64,000 nucleotides of DNA from Bradyrhizobium sp. SRL28 (lineage in GTDB: Bacteria; Pseudomonadota; Alphaproteobacteria; Rhizobiales; Xanthobacteraceae): contig NZ_JAHEAG010000007.1 in the NCBI RefSeq assembly GCF_018596315.1, positions 1 to 64,000 on the forward strand, in the 5' to 3' direction. Shown here in pieces: positions 16,687 through 24,178 of this stretch. The notes beneath the pieces are model-generated. The model saw only the letters and a program-made list of their open reading frames with translations, was not told where the DNA came from and searched no databases. Numbering within the stretch: the first letter of the stretch is position 1; every line of letters starts with the position of its first letter. The translations under genes were made by a program, and so were the position numbers.

Positions 16687-17223
16687 TCATTTCTCGGTGA
16701 TCGTCTTCAGATTGGCGAGACCGGCCTCGAAATCCTTTCCGATCATATTGTCGAGATTCATGAAGACCTGGATCAGCCTGGTCACGAAGCGTGCGGGACC
16801 ATGCATCAGCCATGTGACATGGGTGCCATCGCCCTGCGGCAGCATTGTGAACTCGGCGGTGTTGTGGCCCTCGAACGGCGTGAAGAAATCGAGCTTGATG
16901 ACGACCTTTTGCGGCGCGGAGGCTTCAAGAATTTCCATGCGGCCGGAACCGACATTCTTGTCGCCGTTCCAGGCATAGACCGCGCCCTTGCCGCGCTCCG
17001 CACCGCTGTAGGTGCGCTTCATCGCCGGATCCTTCTGCTCGTAGGGCGACCAGCTTTGCCACTGGTGAAAGTCGGAGATCAGCGGAAAGATCTCCTCCGG
17101 CGGCGCCTTGATGCTGACCGAGCGCTGCACGCGCAGGGTGTCCGGCTTGGTCGCGGCAAGAATGAGGACCGCGGCGATGGCAATCGCCAAGATGACAGCG
17201 ATGGTGACAATGACTTCAAACAT
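16687..17223 (-). CDS. SRPBCC-family protein with N-terminal membrane anchor
   Basis: The 178-residue protein starts with a membrane segment (residues 3-24, VIVTIAVILAIAIAAVLILA). A START/Bet v1-like SRPBCC domain follows: VQRSVSIKAPPEEIFPLISDFHQWQSW split over residues 33-60, and a final helix containing MIGKDFEAGLANLK. This fold binds hydrophobic ligands. The ATG at 17223 is preceded by GGAG. It lies 37 bp downstream of a DoxX-family gene, so both belong to the unit started at 17711-17737. Confidence 0.8.
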   Translation of the reverse strand: MFEVIVTIAVILAIAIAAVLILAATKPDTLRVQRSVSIKAPPEEIFPLISDFHQWQSWSPYEQKDPAMKRTYSGAERGKGAVYAWNGDKNVGSGRMEILEASAPQKVVIKLDFFTPFEGHNTAEFTMLPQGDGTHVTWLMHGPARFVTRLIQVFMNLDNMIGKDFEAGLANLKTITEK

Positions 17224-17260
17224 GACTGGCTCCGTCTTCGTGAACGACCGTTGAAGCACC

Positions 17261-17671
17261 TCAGCGGCGGAAGGGAATCAAGCTGCGCAGGTTCTGGTCG
17301 CGCAGCCACAGCCCGCCCCACACCATCAGGCCGAGATAAAGCCCGAACAGCGTGTGCGTGAACAGGGGACTGCCGATCCGCACATGCGAGGCCATGGCGC
17401 CGCCGAGATAGCCGGTGAGCAGGATCGCGCCGAGGATCGAGGTCGGCGGTATGGAATAGAGCACGGTGCAGACGATGGTGATGAGGCCGAGGCTCCGCGC
17501 CAGCGTTTCGCTCGAACCATAACCCATTCTGTCCATGGTTTCCGTGACGACCGGCCACGGCACCAGCTTGATGGCGCCGTCGATCATCAGGAACACGATG
17601 ACGAGACCGCTGAGGATGCGGCCAGTCCAGCGTGCGGGCTTAGAGGCTGGGGTCTCGGCGATGACAGTCAT
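17261..17671 (-). CDS. DoxX-family membrane protein
   Basis: The 136-residue protein has four membrane helices with the DoxX-like pattern: TGRILSGLVIVFLMIDGAIK, PPTSILGAILLTGYLGGAMA, and HTLFGLYLGLMVWGGLWLRD. DoxX-like proteins occur in thiol and oxidative-stress complexes, but their biochemical roles are mostly unresolved. The ATG at 17671 is chosen because longer frames run through the promoter-like site TGTCGG-N17-CGTC (17711-17737), whose -10 element ends 40 bp upstream. It is first in an operon with the SRPBCC and VOC genes. Confidence 0.8.
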   Translation of the reverse strand: MTVIAETPASKPARWTGRILSGLVIVFLMIDGAIKLVPWPVVTETMDRMGYGSSETLARSLGLITIVCTVLYSIPPTSILGAILLTGYLGGAMASHVRIGSPLFTHTLFGLYLGLMVWGGLWLRDQNLRSLIPFRR

Positions 17672-17710
17672 GATTGATCCCCATTGTCTTGAATGGCTGT
17701 TCGGATTCAA

Positions 17711-17737
17711 GACGTACGAGGCTGGCGGAAACCGACA
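17711..17737 (-). promoter_or_regulatory. Putative ECF42-type promoter for doxX-SRPBCC-VOC
   Basis: Minus strand TGTCGG, 17 bases, CGTC, ending 40 bp before the DoxX start codon. It is identical in both elements and in spacing to the three other sites in the window. Confidence 0.7.
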
Positions 17738-17775
17738 AACCATCGAAGATTTATTGGAGCCCCCCGGTCTTGCAC

Positions 17776-17918
17776 CCGGCGTACCCCGGATGCTGCGCAG
17801 CGCGCCGCACTTGCGGCGTGATGCGCTGCTAGGCTGGGGCCCATACGGGGATGGAGCGCATAAGTCCCGGCTCTGCGGTGCACCGCTGAAGTAGCGCTGC
17901 ACCGCGTCCGGGACACGA
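17776..17918. repeat. Palindromic repeat, TCCCGGCTCTGCGGCGCAGC family, copy 2
   Basis: It carries GTCCCGGCTCTGCGGTGCA and GCACCGCGTCCGGGACACGA, the two ends of the family. It lies between the end of the ECF sigma gene and the promoter of the DoxX operon, both on the minus strand. Confidence 0.7.
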
Positions 17919-17924
17919 GACCGG

Positions 17925-19196
17925 CTACTTCCCCGCTTTTTTGCCGCGGGGCTGGCTGTCGCGCTGCAGGCGGTCGAGGTGCATGCGGATGTGGGCGGCT
18001 TCGGCCGAGGTGTTCGCCAAGGCAATGGCGCGATCGAACGCGGTGCGCGCTTCGTCGTTGCGGCCGAGTTGCATCAGGAAGGCGCCGCGCACGCCGAAGA
18101 AATGAAAATAGTTCGACAGCCGCGCCGCCAGCGGCTCGATCATGTCGAGCCCGGCCTGCGGACCCTTTACCTTGGATGCCGCGACCGCGCGGTTCAGCGT
18201 CACCACCGGCGACGGCTGCATGATCTCGAGCGCGCCATAGAGCAGATCAATCTGGGTCCAGTCGGTATCTTCGGGCTTTTCGGCGCGGGCGTGCAGCGCC
18301 GCGATCGCGGCCTGCACCTGGTAGGGCCCGCTGCGGCGATGGCGCATCGCCTTGTCGATCAGCGCCAGCCCCTCTGCGATGAGAGACTTGTTCCAAAGCG
18401 AACGATCCTGATCGTCGAGCAGGATCACCGCGCCATCGGCATCGAACCGCGCCGCAGCGCGCGCATGCTGTATCAGCAGCAGCGCGGTCAGCCCCATGAT
18501 CTCGGGCTCGCTCTGGAACAGCCGCAGCAACAGCCGCGCCAGGCGAATGGCCTCCTCGCACAAGGGGCTGCGAATCTCGGCGGTATCGCCCGAGGCCGAA
18601 TAGCCCTCGTTGAAGATCAGGTAGATCATGGCGGCGACGGAGGTGAGGCGCTCGGAGCGCTCCACCGCGCCCGGCGTTTCAAACGGCACGTCGGCGTCGG
18701 CGACCTTTGCCTTTGCCCGCGTGATGCGCTGCTCCATCGCGGCTTCCGAGACCAGGAAGGCGCGCGCGATCTGCTTGACCGTCAGCCCGGAGACGATGCG
18801 CAGCGCGAGCGCGATCTGCTGCGTTGCCGGCAGGTCCGGATGGCAGCAGATGAACAGGAGCCGCAGGATGTCGTCGCGGTAGTGCGAGCCGTCGAGCCGC
18901 TCGGCAAGCTGTTCCTCGGCGTCATCGAGGTCGGAGATCGCCTCGTCCTCCGGCAGCGCCTCCTGCTTCTTGCTCCGCCTGATATCGTCGATCGCGACAT
19001 TGCGGCCGACCATGATCAGCCACGCCGCGGGATCGCGCGGCGGGCCGTTCTGCGGCCAGCTCTTCAGCGCCCGCAGGCAGGCGTTCTGAAACGCCTCCTC
19101 GGCGGTGTCGAGATTGCGGAAATAGCGCAGCAACGCGCCGACCGCCTGGGGGCGAGCCGAGGTCAGCGCGGCATCGATCCAGGCGGCGTCGGTCAC
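17925..19196 (-). CDS. ECF42-type RNA polymerase sigma factor with C-terminal TPR-like extension
   Basis: This 423-residue protein directs RNA polymerase to its own set of promoters. Sigma region 2 lies at about residues 10-75 (DTAEEAFQNACLRALKSWPQ, then AWLIMVGRNVAIDDIRR). Region 4 lies at about 125-170 (SGLTVKQIARAFLVSEAAMEQRI). A long C-terminal extension opens with RSERLTSVAAMIYLIFNEGY and continues in helical, TPR-like repeats. That layout and the adjacent YCII/DGPF gene are the hallmarks of group ECF42. The GTG start at 19196 overlaps the YCII stop codon (GTGA), giving translational coupling. No anti-sigma gene is present; in this group the C-terminal extension is thought to regulate activity. 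Confidence 0.88.
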   Translation of the reverse strand: MTDAAWIDAALTSARPQAVGALLRYFRNLDTAEEAFQNACLRALKSWPQNGPPRDPAAWLIMVGRNVAIDDIRRSKKQEALPEDEAISDLDDAEEQLAERLDGSHYRDDILRLLFICCHPDLPATQQIALALRIVSGLTVKQIARAFLVSEAAMEQRITRAKAKVADADVPFETPGAVERSERLTSVAAMIYLIFNEGYSASGDTAEIRSPLCEEAIRLARLLLRLFQSEPEIMGLTALLLIQHARAAARFDADGAVILLDDQDRSLWNKSLIAEGLALIDKAMRHRRSGPYQVQAAIAALHARAEKPEDTDWTQIDLLYGALEIMQPSPVVTLNRAVAASKVKGPQAGLDMIEPLAARLSNYFHFFGVRGAFLMQLGRNDEARTAFDRAIALANTSAEAAHIRMHLDRLQRDSQPRGKKAGK

Positions 19197-19561
19197 GGCT
19201 GCACACTCCCCGGCGAAAAATGGCCGACGGGACGGATCTCGTAAGCGCCGCCGGGATTGGCTGCGCCGAGATCGCGGGCGACGTCGAGCGCCTCGTCGAG
19301 ATTCTTGCAGTCGACGACATAGAAGCCGAGCAATTGTTCCTTGGTTTCGGCGTAGGGGCCGTCGAGCACCAGCGGCGGGTCGTCCTTGCGCAGCGTGGTC
19401 GCCGCCGTGGTCGGCAAGAGCCGCGCGACCGGACCGAGCCGGCCCTGCTTGGCGAGCTTGTCCTGCACGACGGTAAGCTTCGTCATGACCTCGGCGTCCT
19501 GTTCCTTGGTCCAGGAACCGACGGTGTCTTCGTCGTGATAGCAAAGGATGGCGTAAAGCAT
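19193..19561 (-). CDS. YCII-family (DGPF-like) protein coupled to the ECF sigma factor
   Basis: The 122-residue protein has MLYAILCYHDED at its start, the VLDGPYAETKEQLLGFYVVD motif, and EIRPVGHF near the end, typical of the YCII/DGPF family linked to ECF42 sigma genes. Biochemical function is unknown. I chose the ATG at 19561 rather than those at 19573 or 19585: the promoter-like site ends at 19589, so a transcript would begin at or below about 19583, and the family start is MLYAI. Its stop overlaps the sigma factor GTG start. Confidence 0.85.
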   Translation of the reverse strand: MLYAILCYHDEDTVGSWTKEQDAEVMTKLTVVQDKLAKQGRLGPVARLLPTTAATTLRKDDPPLVLDGPYAETKEQLLGFYVVDCKNLDEALDVARDLGAANPGGAYEIRPVGHFSPGSVQP

Positions 19562-19588
19562 GAGGGCTGGCATCTCCGTTGTCATAAT

Positions 19589-19615
19589 GACGAACGATTA
19601 TGCCCGCTGCCGACA
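19589..19615 (-). promoter_or_regulatory. Putative ECF42-type promoter for the YCII-sigma operon
   Basis: Minus strand TGTCGG, 17 bases, CGTC, ending 28 bp before the chosen YCII start. It would make the sigma operon autoregulated. Confidence 0.7.
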
Positions 19616-19652
19616 GGTGCGTCGAAGAAATTTTGGATTGTTCCGCCGGCCG

Positions 19653-19769
19653 TCAGGGACCGACGATCGGAGGCGGCGGCGGATTGAAGTGTCTGTAGGT
19701 GTGGACGACCGCCTTGGAACAAAGAAGGCACACACCGAGAATGAGAATGATGTTCTTGATCGTCTTCAT
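19653..19769 (-). CDS. Tiny membrane protein, 38 residues
   Basis: The protein has one membrane segment (KNIILILGVCLLCSKAVV) and a short proline-rich tail with five consecutive prolines. Its ATG at 19769 overlaps the stop codon of the 33-residue gene upstream (ATGA), so it is probably translated by coupling. No family is recognised. Confidence 0.55.
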   Translation of the reverse strand: MKTIKNIILILGVCLLCSKAVVHTYRHFNPPPPPIVGP

Positions 19770-19867
19770 CTGACGGTCTCGACTTTGGCCGGACCAAAGT
19801 CGCGGTGATTGTTCTGGTAGGAAAGCGCCAGCCAGAACATCACCGCCACGATGATGAAACCGCGCAT
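19766..19867 (-). CDS. Tiny membrane protein, 33 residues
   Basis: The frame starts MRGFIIVAVMFWLALSYQ, one short membrane segment, followed by a polar tail ending KVETVR. Its ATG (19867) overlaps the stop codon of the 83-residue gene upstream in the form TGATG, and its own stop overlaps the next ATG. No Shine-Dalgarno sequence is evident, which fits coupling. The call rests on the tight three-gene packing. Confidence 0.5.
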   Translation of the reverse strand: MRGFIIVAVMFWLALSYQNNHRDFGPAKVETVR

Positions 19868-20118
19868 CACCAGGAGACGCCATACTGCGCGGCGATCTGG
19901 CGCGCTTTTTGCTCGTCAGTCTCGCGCCGGCCGGCCTGGCTCTTCTTCGATCTGGACGACGCCTGCTTCCTGGAAGCTGCCGGCTTGGCTTCCGCCGACG
20001 CGGCGGTGGAAGCTGCCGTCGGCGTGTCGTTGGCGGCGGGGATCAGGCTGCCGATGTCGCTGGCTTGCGCCGAGGCGGAGGCCAGGACGAAAGCGGAAAT
20101 GAGGATCAGTTTGCGCAT
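19867..20118 (-). CDS. Small exported protein, 83 residues
   Basis: The protein has a signal peptide (RKLILISAFVLASASAQA, cleavage near residue 19). The mature part is rich in Ala, Ser and Lys with a basic C-terminal segment (RETDEQKARQIAAQYGVSW). I recognise no family. The ATG at 20118 has GGGAG seven bases upstream. It is the first of three overlapping tiny genes; the next two encode single-span membrane peptides, so the three may act together at the envelope. Confidence 0.65.
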   Translation of the reverse strand: MRKLILISAFVLASASAQASDIGSLIPAANDTPTAASTAASAEAKPAASRKQASSRSKKSQAGRRETDEQKARQIAAQYGVSW

Positions 20119-20221
20119 CTGCAGTCTCCCTTGTTGGATGAAAGGAGGCTAGAGAAGCGGTTCGATCGACTATGTGATGGGAGTCACGCCGGGTGGCGAT
20201 GCAAAAGGGACGGCCGAAAGA

Positions 20222-21193
20222 ATGACAGTCAACAAAGGTGCGCTCGCCATCCTCGTGCATGGCGGGACTGAAAACTGGTCGCCGCAGCGCTGGAAAAGCC
20301 GGTTCGACGGCGTCTGCCCGGACCGTTCCGTGCTGCTGGCGCCGGATACCTCGTTCGACCCGGCCGAGGTGCATTACGCCGCGGTGTGGAAGCCGCGTCC
20401 GGGCGAGCTTGCCGCCTTCCCCAATCTGCGTGTCATCTTCAATCTGGGCGCCGGTGTCGATGCGTTGATGGCGGACCGCTCATTGCCCGACGTGCCGCTG
20501 GTGCGCGTGGCCGTCACCGACCTCACCGCACGGATGACGGAGTATGTCGTGCTGCATGTGCTGATGCACCACCGGCAGGAGCTCTACTTGCGCCAGTCGC
20601 AGCGCGAAAAGCGCTGGGCGCCGAAATTGCAATGGGCGGCGGGCGCGATCTCGGTCGGCGTCATGGGGCTGGGCGCGCTCGGAGCTGACGCGGCAGGCGT
20701 GTTGAAACGCCTGGGCTTTCGCGTCGCGGGCTGGAGCCGGAGCGCCAAGACGATCGACGGCATCGATTGCTTTCACGGCGAGCCGCAGTTCGACGCGTTC
20801 CTGCGGCGGACCGACATCCTGGTCTGCCTTTTGCCGCTGACGCCGGAGACACGGCACGTTCTCAACCGCGCGCTGTTTGAGAAACTGAATCGCAAAAGTC
20901 CGCTCGGCGCGCCGGTGCTGATCAATGCCGGCCGCGGGGCCTTGCAGAACGAAGCCGACATCCTGCAATGCCTGGACGACGGCACGCTCGGCGCCGCCTC
21001 GCTCGACGTCTACGCCACCGAGCCGCTGCCCGTGGACAGCCCGTTCTGGACCCACCCAAAAGTGGTGCTGACCCCGCACAACGCCGCCGATACCGATACC
21101 GACGAGATATCGAAATACGTCGCGCAGCAGATCACGCGCTTCGAGGCCGGCGGCGCGCTGGAGAATGTGGTGGATCGGGGGCGGGGGTATTAG
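20222..21193 (+). CDS. ghrA: Glyoxylate/hydroxypyruvate reductase A-like dehydrogenase
   Basis: The 323-residue protein is a D-2-hydroxyacid dehydrogenase of the GhrA type that reduces glyoxylate or hydroxypyruvate with NAD(P)H. The nucleotide-binding motif VGVMGLGALGADAA lies near residue 146. The substrate-binding arginine is in INAGRGALQNEADI, the glutamate in DVYATEPLP, and the catalytic histidine in LTPHNAADT. The ATG at 20222 gives the usual start; a frame from 20174 adds an unlikely leader. It is divergent from the tiny-gene operon. The exact substrate is inferred from family. Confidence 0.82.
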   Translation: MTVNKGALAILVHGGTENWSPQRWKSRFDGVCPDRSVLLAPDTSFDPAEVHYAAVWKPRPGELAAFPNLRVIFNLGAGVDALMADRSLPDVPLVRVAVTDLTARMTEYVVLHVLMHHRQELYLRQSQREKRWAPKLQWAAGAISVGVMGLGALGADAAGVLKRLGFRVAGWSRSAKTIDGIDCFHGEPQFDAFLRRTDILVCLLPLTPETRHVLNRALFEKLNRKSPLGAPVLINAGRGALQNEADILQCLDDGTLGAASLDVYATEPLPVDSPFWTHPKVVLTPHNAADTDTDEISKYVAQQITRFEAGGALENVVDRGRGY

Positions 21194-21201
21194 GCGAACT
21201 G

Positions 21202-21387
21202 GTCGTCCCCGCAAACGCGGGGACCCATACGCCGCGGCTTCTCGTTTTGGCGCTGGGGCCAGTTGCCTTCCTAACAACAACGCCGGTGGTTACGGGGTTG
21301 AGAATTCTCGACCACTGCGTCCTATCGATAGATCACGCGGTATGGGTCCCTGCTCCCGTGCGCAATTGCGCACTAGGCAGGGACGAC
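21202..21387. repeat. Palindromic repeat, GTCGTCCCTGCG family, copy 1
   Basis: The element opens GTCGTCCCCGCAAACGCGGG and closes with GGCAGGGACGAC. Between them are GATAGATCACGCGGTATGGG and the palindrome GTGCGCAATTGCGCAC (21358-21373). It fills the gap between ghrA and the VOC gene. Related copies are at 21914-22102 and 30887-31004. Confidence 0.8.
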
Positions 21388-21405
21388 GTTGGAGTTTGCC
21401 TAGCC

Positions 21406-21831
21406 TCACCCTTTCGCAGGCAAATTGTGCGCAAAGCTCCAGGAATGGCCGAACGGATCCATGATGCGAGCATAGCGCGCGCCCCAGAATGAATCCCACG
21501 GCTCCAGCGTGACGGTGGCGCCGGCATCCCGGGCGCGTTTCACCGCCGCATCGCAGTTCTCGACTTCGAGATGCATGGTCACCGACGTGCCCTTGATCTG
21601 GTCCGGCGGAAATACCGCGTCGACGCCATGGGAACCGCGATGCTCGGGAAAGTCGTCCATGACGAAAATCCGCGCACCATTGACCTGGATTTCCGAATGC
21701 ATCAGCCGCTTGCCGTCCTCGGCCGGCATCCGGACGGTTTCGGTCGCACCGAGCGCCTTCTTGTAGAATTCGAGGGCGGCGTTGGCGTCGCGGACGACGA
21801 GATGGGGGGTGACGATCTGGATGGTAGTCAT
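21406..21831 (-). CDS. VOC-family (glyoxalase/PhnB-like) protein
   Basis: The 141-residue protein has one VOC domain: TPHLVVRDANAALEFYKKALG at the start (split over residues 9-29), MHSEIQVNGARIFVMDDF, and GARYARIMDPFGHSWSFA near the end. Such proteins bind metal and small molecules; no substrate can be named. The ATG at 21831 lies 36 bp below a site TGTCGG-N17-CGTC (21867-21893), so it probably belongs to the same sigma regulon as the DoxX and YCII operons. Confidence 0.82.
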   Translation of the reverse strand: MTTIQIVTPHLVVRDANAALEFYKKALGATETVRMPAEDGKRLMHSEIQVNGARIFVMDDFPEHRGSHGVDAVFPPDQIKGTSVTMHLEVENCDAAVKRARDAGATVTLEPWDSFWGARYARIMDPFGHSWSFAHNLPAKG

Positions 21832-21866
21832 GGCTGCACTCCGGAGTTTTTGGACAACGTCATGAA

Positions 21867-21893
21867 GACGAGCGAGGAAGCCCCAATCCGACA
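21867..21893 (-). promoter_or_regulatory. Putative ECF42-type promoter for the VOC gene
   Basis: Minus strand TGTCGG, 17 bases, CGTC, ending 36 bp before the VOC start codon. It is the fourth site with the same elements and spacing. Confidence 0.7.
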
Positions 21894-21913
21894 GCGATCA
21901 GAAAAGAAAGATT

Positions 21914-22102
21914 GTCGTCCCTGCCTAGTGCGCAATTGCGCACGGGCGCAGGGACCCATACCGCGTGATCTATCGATGATAGCGTGGTGGCTGACGCTCT
22001 CCGTAAGTCAACTAGGACTGTGGGCTACTGAAGCGAAGCCGTCGTGCCGCGTGCCCTTCTCAACGGCCGCGGCGTATGGGTCCCTGCGTTCGCAGGGACG
22101 AC
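21914..22102. repeat. Palindromic repeat, GTCGTCCCTGCG family, copy 2
   Basis: It opens GTCGTCCCTGCCTAGTGCGC, contains GTGCGCAATTGCGCAC (21928-21943) and the inverted form of the GATCACGCGGTATGGG segment, and ends TCGCAGGGACGAC. It lies upstream of the VOC promoter and ends just before the end of a tetR gene. Confidence 0.8.
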
Positions 22103-22109
22103 ACTGAAG

Positions 22110-22769
22110 TCATTTCGCGGCCCCGAGCATCACGTCGATTGCGCCATTGACGATCGCCTCCAGTTCCTTGCGCGGCGTCTGCGCACGGGCACGGATCGCG
22201 ATGGTGTGGATGGTGGCGGAGGCGAGCTGCGCCAGCACGATCGCATCGGCGCTCTCCGGTAGCTCGCCCTTCTCCTTGGCCCGTCGGAAGCACGCCGCAA
22301 AGGCCTTGTCGAGTTCGCCAAAACCTTCCAGCACCATGGCGCGGATATCGGGATCGTACACGGCCTCGGAGGCCGCGGTCATCACCGTGAAGCAGCCGCG
22401 CGGACCGGATTCGCCTGATAGATAGATGTCGAGCGCCACCGCATAGATGCGTTCCAGTCGCTTTCGGATCGGCAGCTCGTTGCGGAAGATGTCGCCCATC
22501 GCGGCCCGCGCGTCCTCGCGATAGCGCCGGTAACTCTTGATGAAGAGCTCGCGCTTGTCGCCGAACGCGCCGTAGAGGCTCGGCCGGTTCATGCCGGTGG
22601 CGGCGGAGAGATCGTCCAACGACGTCGCCGCGAATCCATCCTTGCGGAACAGATCGAGCGCCTTGCCCAGCGCCACGTCCGGCTCATAGGCGCGCGGCCG
22701 GCCCCGGCGCTTGGGCGGGACCGGGGCGTCGATCTTGGTGACAGGCGGCTTTTTACTTTTTTGTACCAT
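22110..22769 (-). CDS. TetR-family regulator next to a GST gene
   Basis: The 219-residue protein has a basic N-terminal tail ending KRRGRPRAYEP. A TetR helix-turn-helix follows at about residues 32-80 (LDLFRKDGFAATSLDDLSAA, GMNRPSLYGAFGDKRELF). The C-terminal half is the ligand-binding region (GCFTVMTAASEAV). The ATG at 22769 is divergent from a glutathione transferase gene. A perfect 22-bp inverted repeat between them (22776-22797) is the likely operator, so it should repress the GST and itself. Confidence 0.87.
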   Translation of the reverse strand: MVQKSKKPPVTKIDAPVPPKRRGRPRAYEPDVALGKALDLFRKDGFAATSLDDLSAATGMNRPSLYGAFGDKRELFIKSYRRYREDARAAMGDIFRNELPIRKRLERIYAVALDIYLSGESGPRGCFTVMTAASEAVYDPDIRAMVLEGFGELDKAFAACFRRAKEKGELPESADAIVLAQLASATIHTIAIRARAQTPRKELEAIVNGAIDVMLGAAK

Positions 22770-22775
22770 TTCGCA

Positions 22776-22797
22776 ATAAATCCTTGACCGGATTTAT
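22776..22797. promoter_or_regulatory. TetR-type operator between tetR and gst
   Basis: ATAAATCC-TTGACC-GGATTTAT is a perfect 8-bp inverted repeat with a 6-bp centre, 6 bp from the tetR start. The centre reads TTGACC, which could also serve as a -35 element for the GST gene. Confidence 0.6.
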
Positions 22798-22877
22798 ATT
22801 ATGCGGAACAGTATAAAAATCAATCCCGCCTGCCCTGAGCGCCGGCCCGATTGATCAACCCGCCAAGGAGGCAAACC

Positions 22878-23522
22878 ATGGATCTCTATTTCTCGCCGCT
22901 CGCCTGCTCGCTGGCGACACGGATCGCGCTGTATGAAGCCGGCGCTGAGGCCAACTATCTCGAAGTCGATCCCAAGACCAAGGTGGTGCAGAAGGACGGC
23001 TCGGATTTCCGCGCCGTCAACCCGCTCGGGCTGGTGCCGACGCTGCGCACCGATGACGGGACGGTGCTGACGGAGAACGCCGCGATCCTGCAATATGTCG
23101 CCGACCGCTTTCCGAACGCCGGCATCTCGGCCATATCGGCAGAGGAGCGCAGCCGCATGCATCAGTGGCTCTGCTTCATCGGCACCGAACTGCACAAGGC
23201 GCTGTTCGTGCCGCTACTCGACAAGACGGCGCCGCAGGACGCGAAGACGTATGCATTAGCCAAGAACCTGTCGCGGCTCGACTATCTCGAGAACTATTTG
23301 AAGGGCCGCGAATTCCTGCTCGATCATTTCAGCGTGGCGGATGCCTATCTCGTCACCATCATCAACTGGACGATGGCGACGCCGCCGATCGAGCTGGCGA
23401 AATGGCCGAACGTGAAGGCCTATTACGAGCGGCTGCGCGCACGGCCGAGCATCGCGAAGGCAGTCGCCGAGGAGTTCGAGATGTACAAGGCCGAACTCGC
23501 GCGGCACAAGGCGGCGGCGTAA
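22878..23522 (+). CDS. Glutathione S-transferase
   Basis: The 214-residue cytosolic protein has the GST layout: an N-terminal thioredoxin-like domain starting MDLYFSPLACSLATRIALYE, with the cysteine/serine region of beta-class enzymes and TENAAILQYVADRFP. The helical C-terminal domain contains HFSVADAYLVTIINW. It detoxifies electrophiles with glutathione. The ATG at 22878 has AAGGAGG seven bases upstream. It is divergent from, and probably repressed by, the TetR protein next to it. Confidence 0.9.
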   Translation: MDLYFSPLACSLATRIALYEAGAEANYLEVDPKTKVVQKDGSDFRAVNPLGLVPTLRTDDGTVLTENAAILQYVADRFPNAGISAISAEERSRMHQWLCFIGTELHKALFVPLLDKTAPQDAKTYALAKNLSRLDYLENYLKGREFLLDHFSVADAYLVTIINWTMATPPIELAKWPNVKAYYERLRARPSIAKAVAEEFEMYKAELARHKAAA

Positions 23523-23528
23523 GAGCCC

Positions 23529-23619
23529 GTAGCCCGGATGGAGCGCAGCGCAATCCGGGAACCATCGACCAAACATGCCGTGTCGTCCCGGATTGCGCTT
23601 CGCTCCATCCGGGCTACGG
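23529..23619. repeat. Palindromic repeat, GTAGCCCGGATGGAGCG family, copy 1
   Basis: GTAGCCCGGATGGAGCGCAG and its inverted copy GCTCCATCCGGGCTAC flank the pair GCAATCCGGGA/TCCCGGATTGC. It lies between the convergent GST and tetR genes. Related copies are at 40911-41000 and 56423-56509. Confidence 0.85.
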
Positions 23620-24174
23620 CGCCAGCAGCCGCGCCATCAGATCGCTCAACGCCCGGCGAAATATCCCGGCGTCGTTGCGCGCCCGCGCCAGCACCAGCGC
23701 GCCCTGAATGGTCAACAGCGCATCTTCCGCGCGCCGCTGCGCCTGGCTCCTGCTCAATCCGGATCGCCGCAGCAGTTGCGCCAGCGCGACCTGCCAGCGT
23801 GCAAAATAATCATCGACCGTTTCGGCAAACGTGTCGCGCGCAGAACCGAGTGCCACCAGCCCAACCAGACAGACACGATCGCCGGAATGAAAATACTGGT
23901 CGACGCCCGCGATCATCGCGGCGATCGCGCGCGCGGGATCATTCGCATCGCGCAGCGGTGCATAAATATTGAGCTCGAACCAGCCGTCGATGTCGGCCAG
24001 CACCTCGGCGGCCATCTGCTCCTTGCCGCCGGGAAACAGGTGATAAAGGCTGCCCTTGCCGAGCCCGGTGGCCTCCGTGATCAGCGTCAGCGAGGCCCCC
24101 TCATAGCCATGCGCGCGAAACACCTCGCCGAGCGCACGCAACACTTCCTTGCGCTCGACACCCTTTTTCAACAT
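23614..24174 (-). CDS. TetR-family regulator downstream of a DUF1348 gene
   Basis: The 186-residue protein has the TetR DNA-binding domain at residues 8-56 (VLRALGEVFRAHGYEGASLT, GLGKGSLYHLFPGGKEQM) and a C-terminal helix bundle of the LmrA/YxaF type (GCLVGLVALGSA-like segment at 100-112). Its ATG at 24174 is four bases after the stop of the DUF1348 gene, so the two are one operon. The 16-bp palindrome at 24679-24694 is the likely autoregulatory operator. The stop codon region touches a palindromic repeat. Confidence 0.87.
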   Translation of the reverse strand: MLKKGVERKEVLRALGEVFRAHGYEGASLTLITEATGLGKGSLYHLFPGGKEQMAAEVLADIDGWFELNIYAPLRDANDPARAIAAMIAGVDQYFHSGDRVCLVGLVALGSARDTFAETVDDYFARWQVALAQLLRRSGLSRSQAQRRAEDALLTIQGALVLARARNDAGIFRRALSDLMARLLAP

Positions 24175-24178
24175 CGCG

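Noticed and set aside
17979..19244. A long open frame antisense to the ECF sigma gene
   Set aside because: It is a GC-bias shadow; the sigma factor on the other strand has clear region 2, region 4 and TPR-like motifs.
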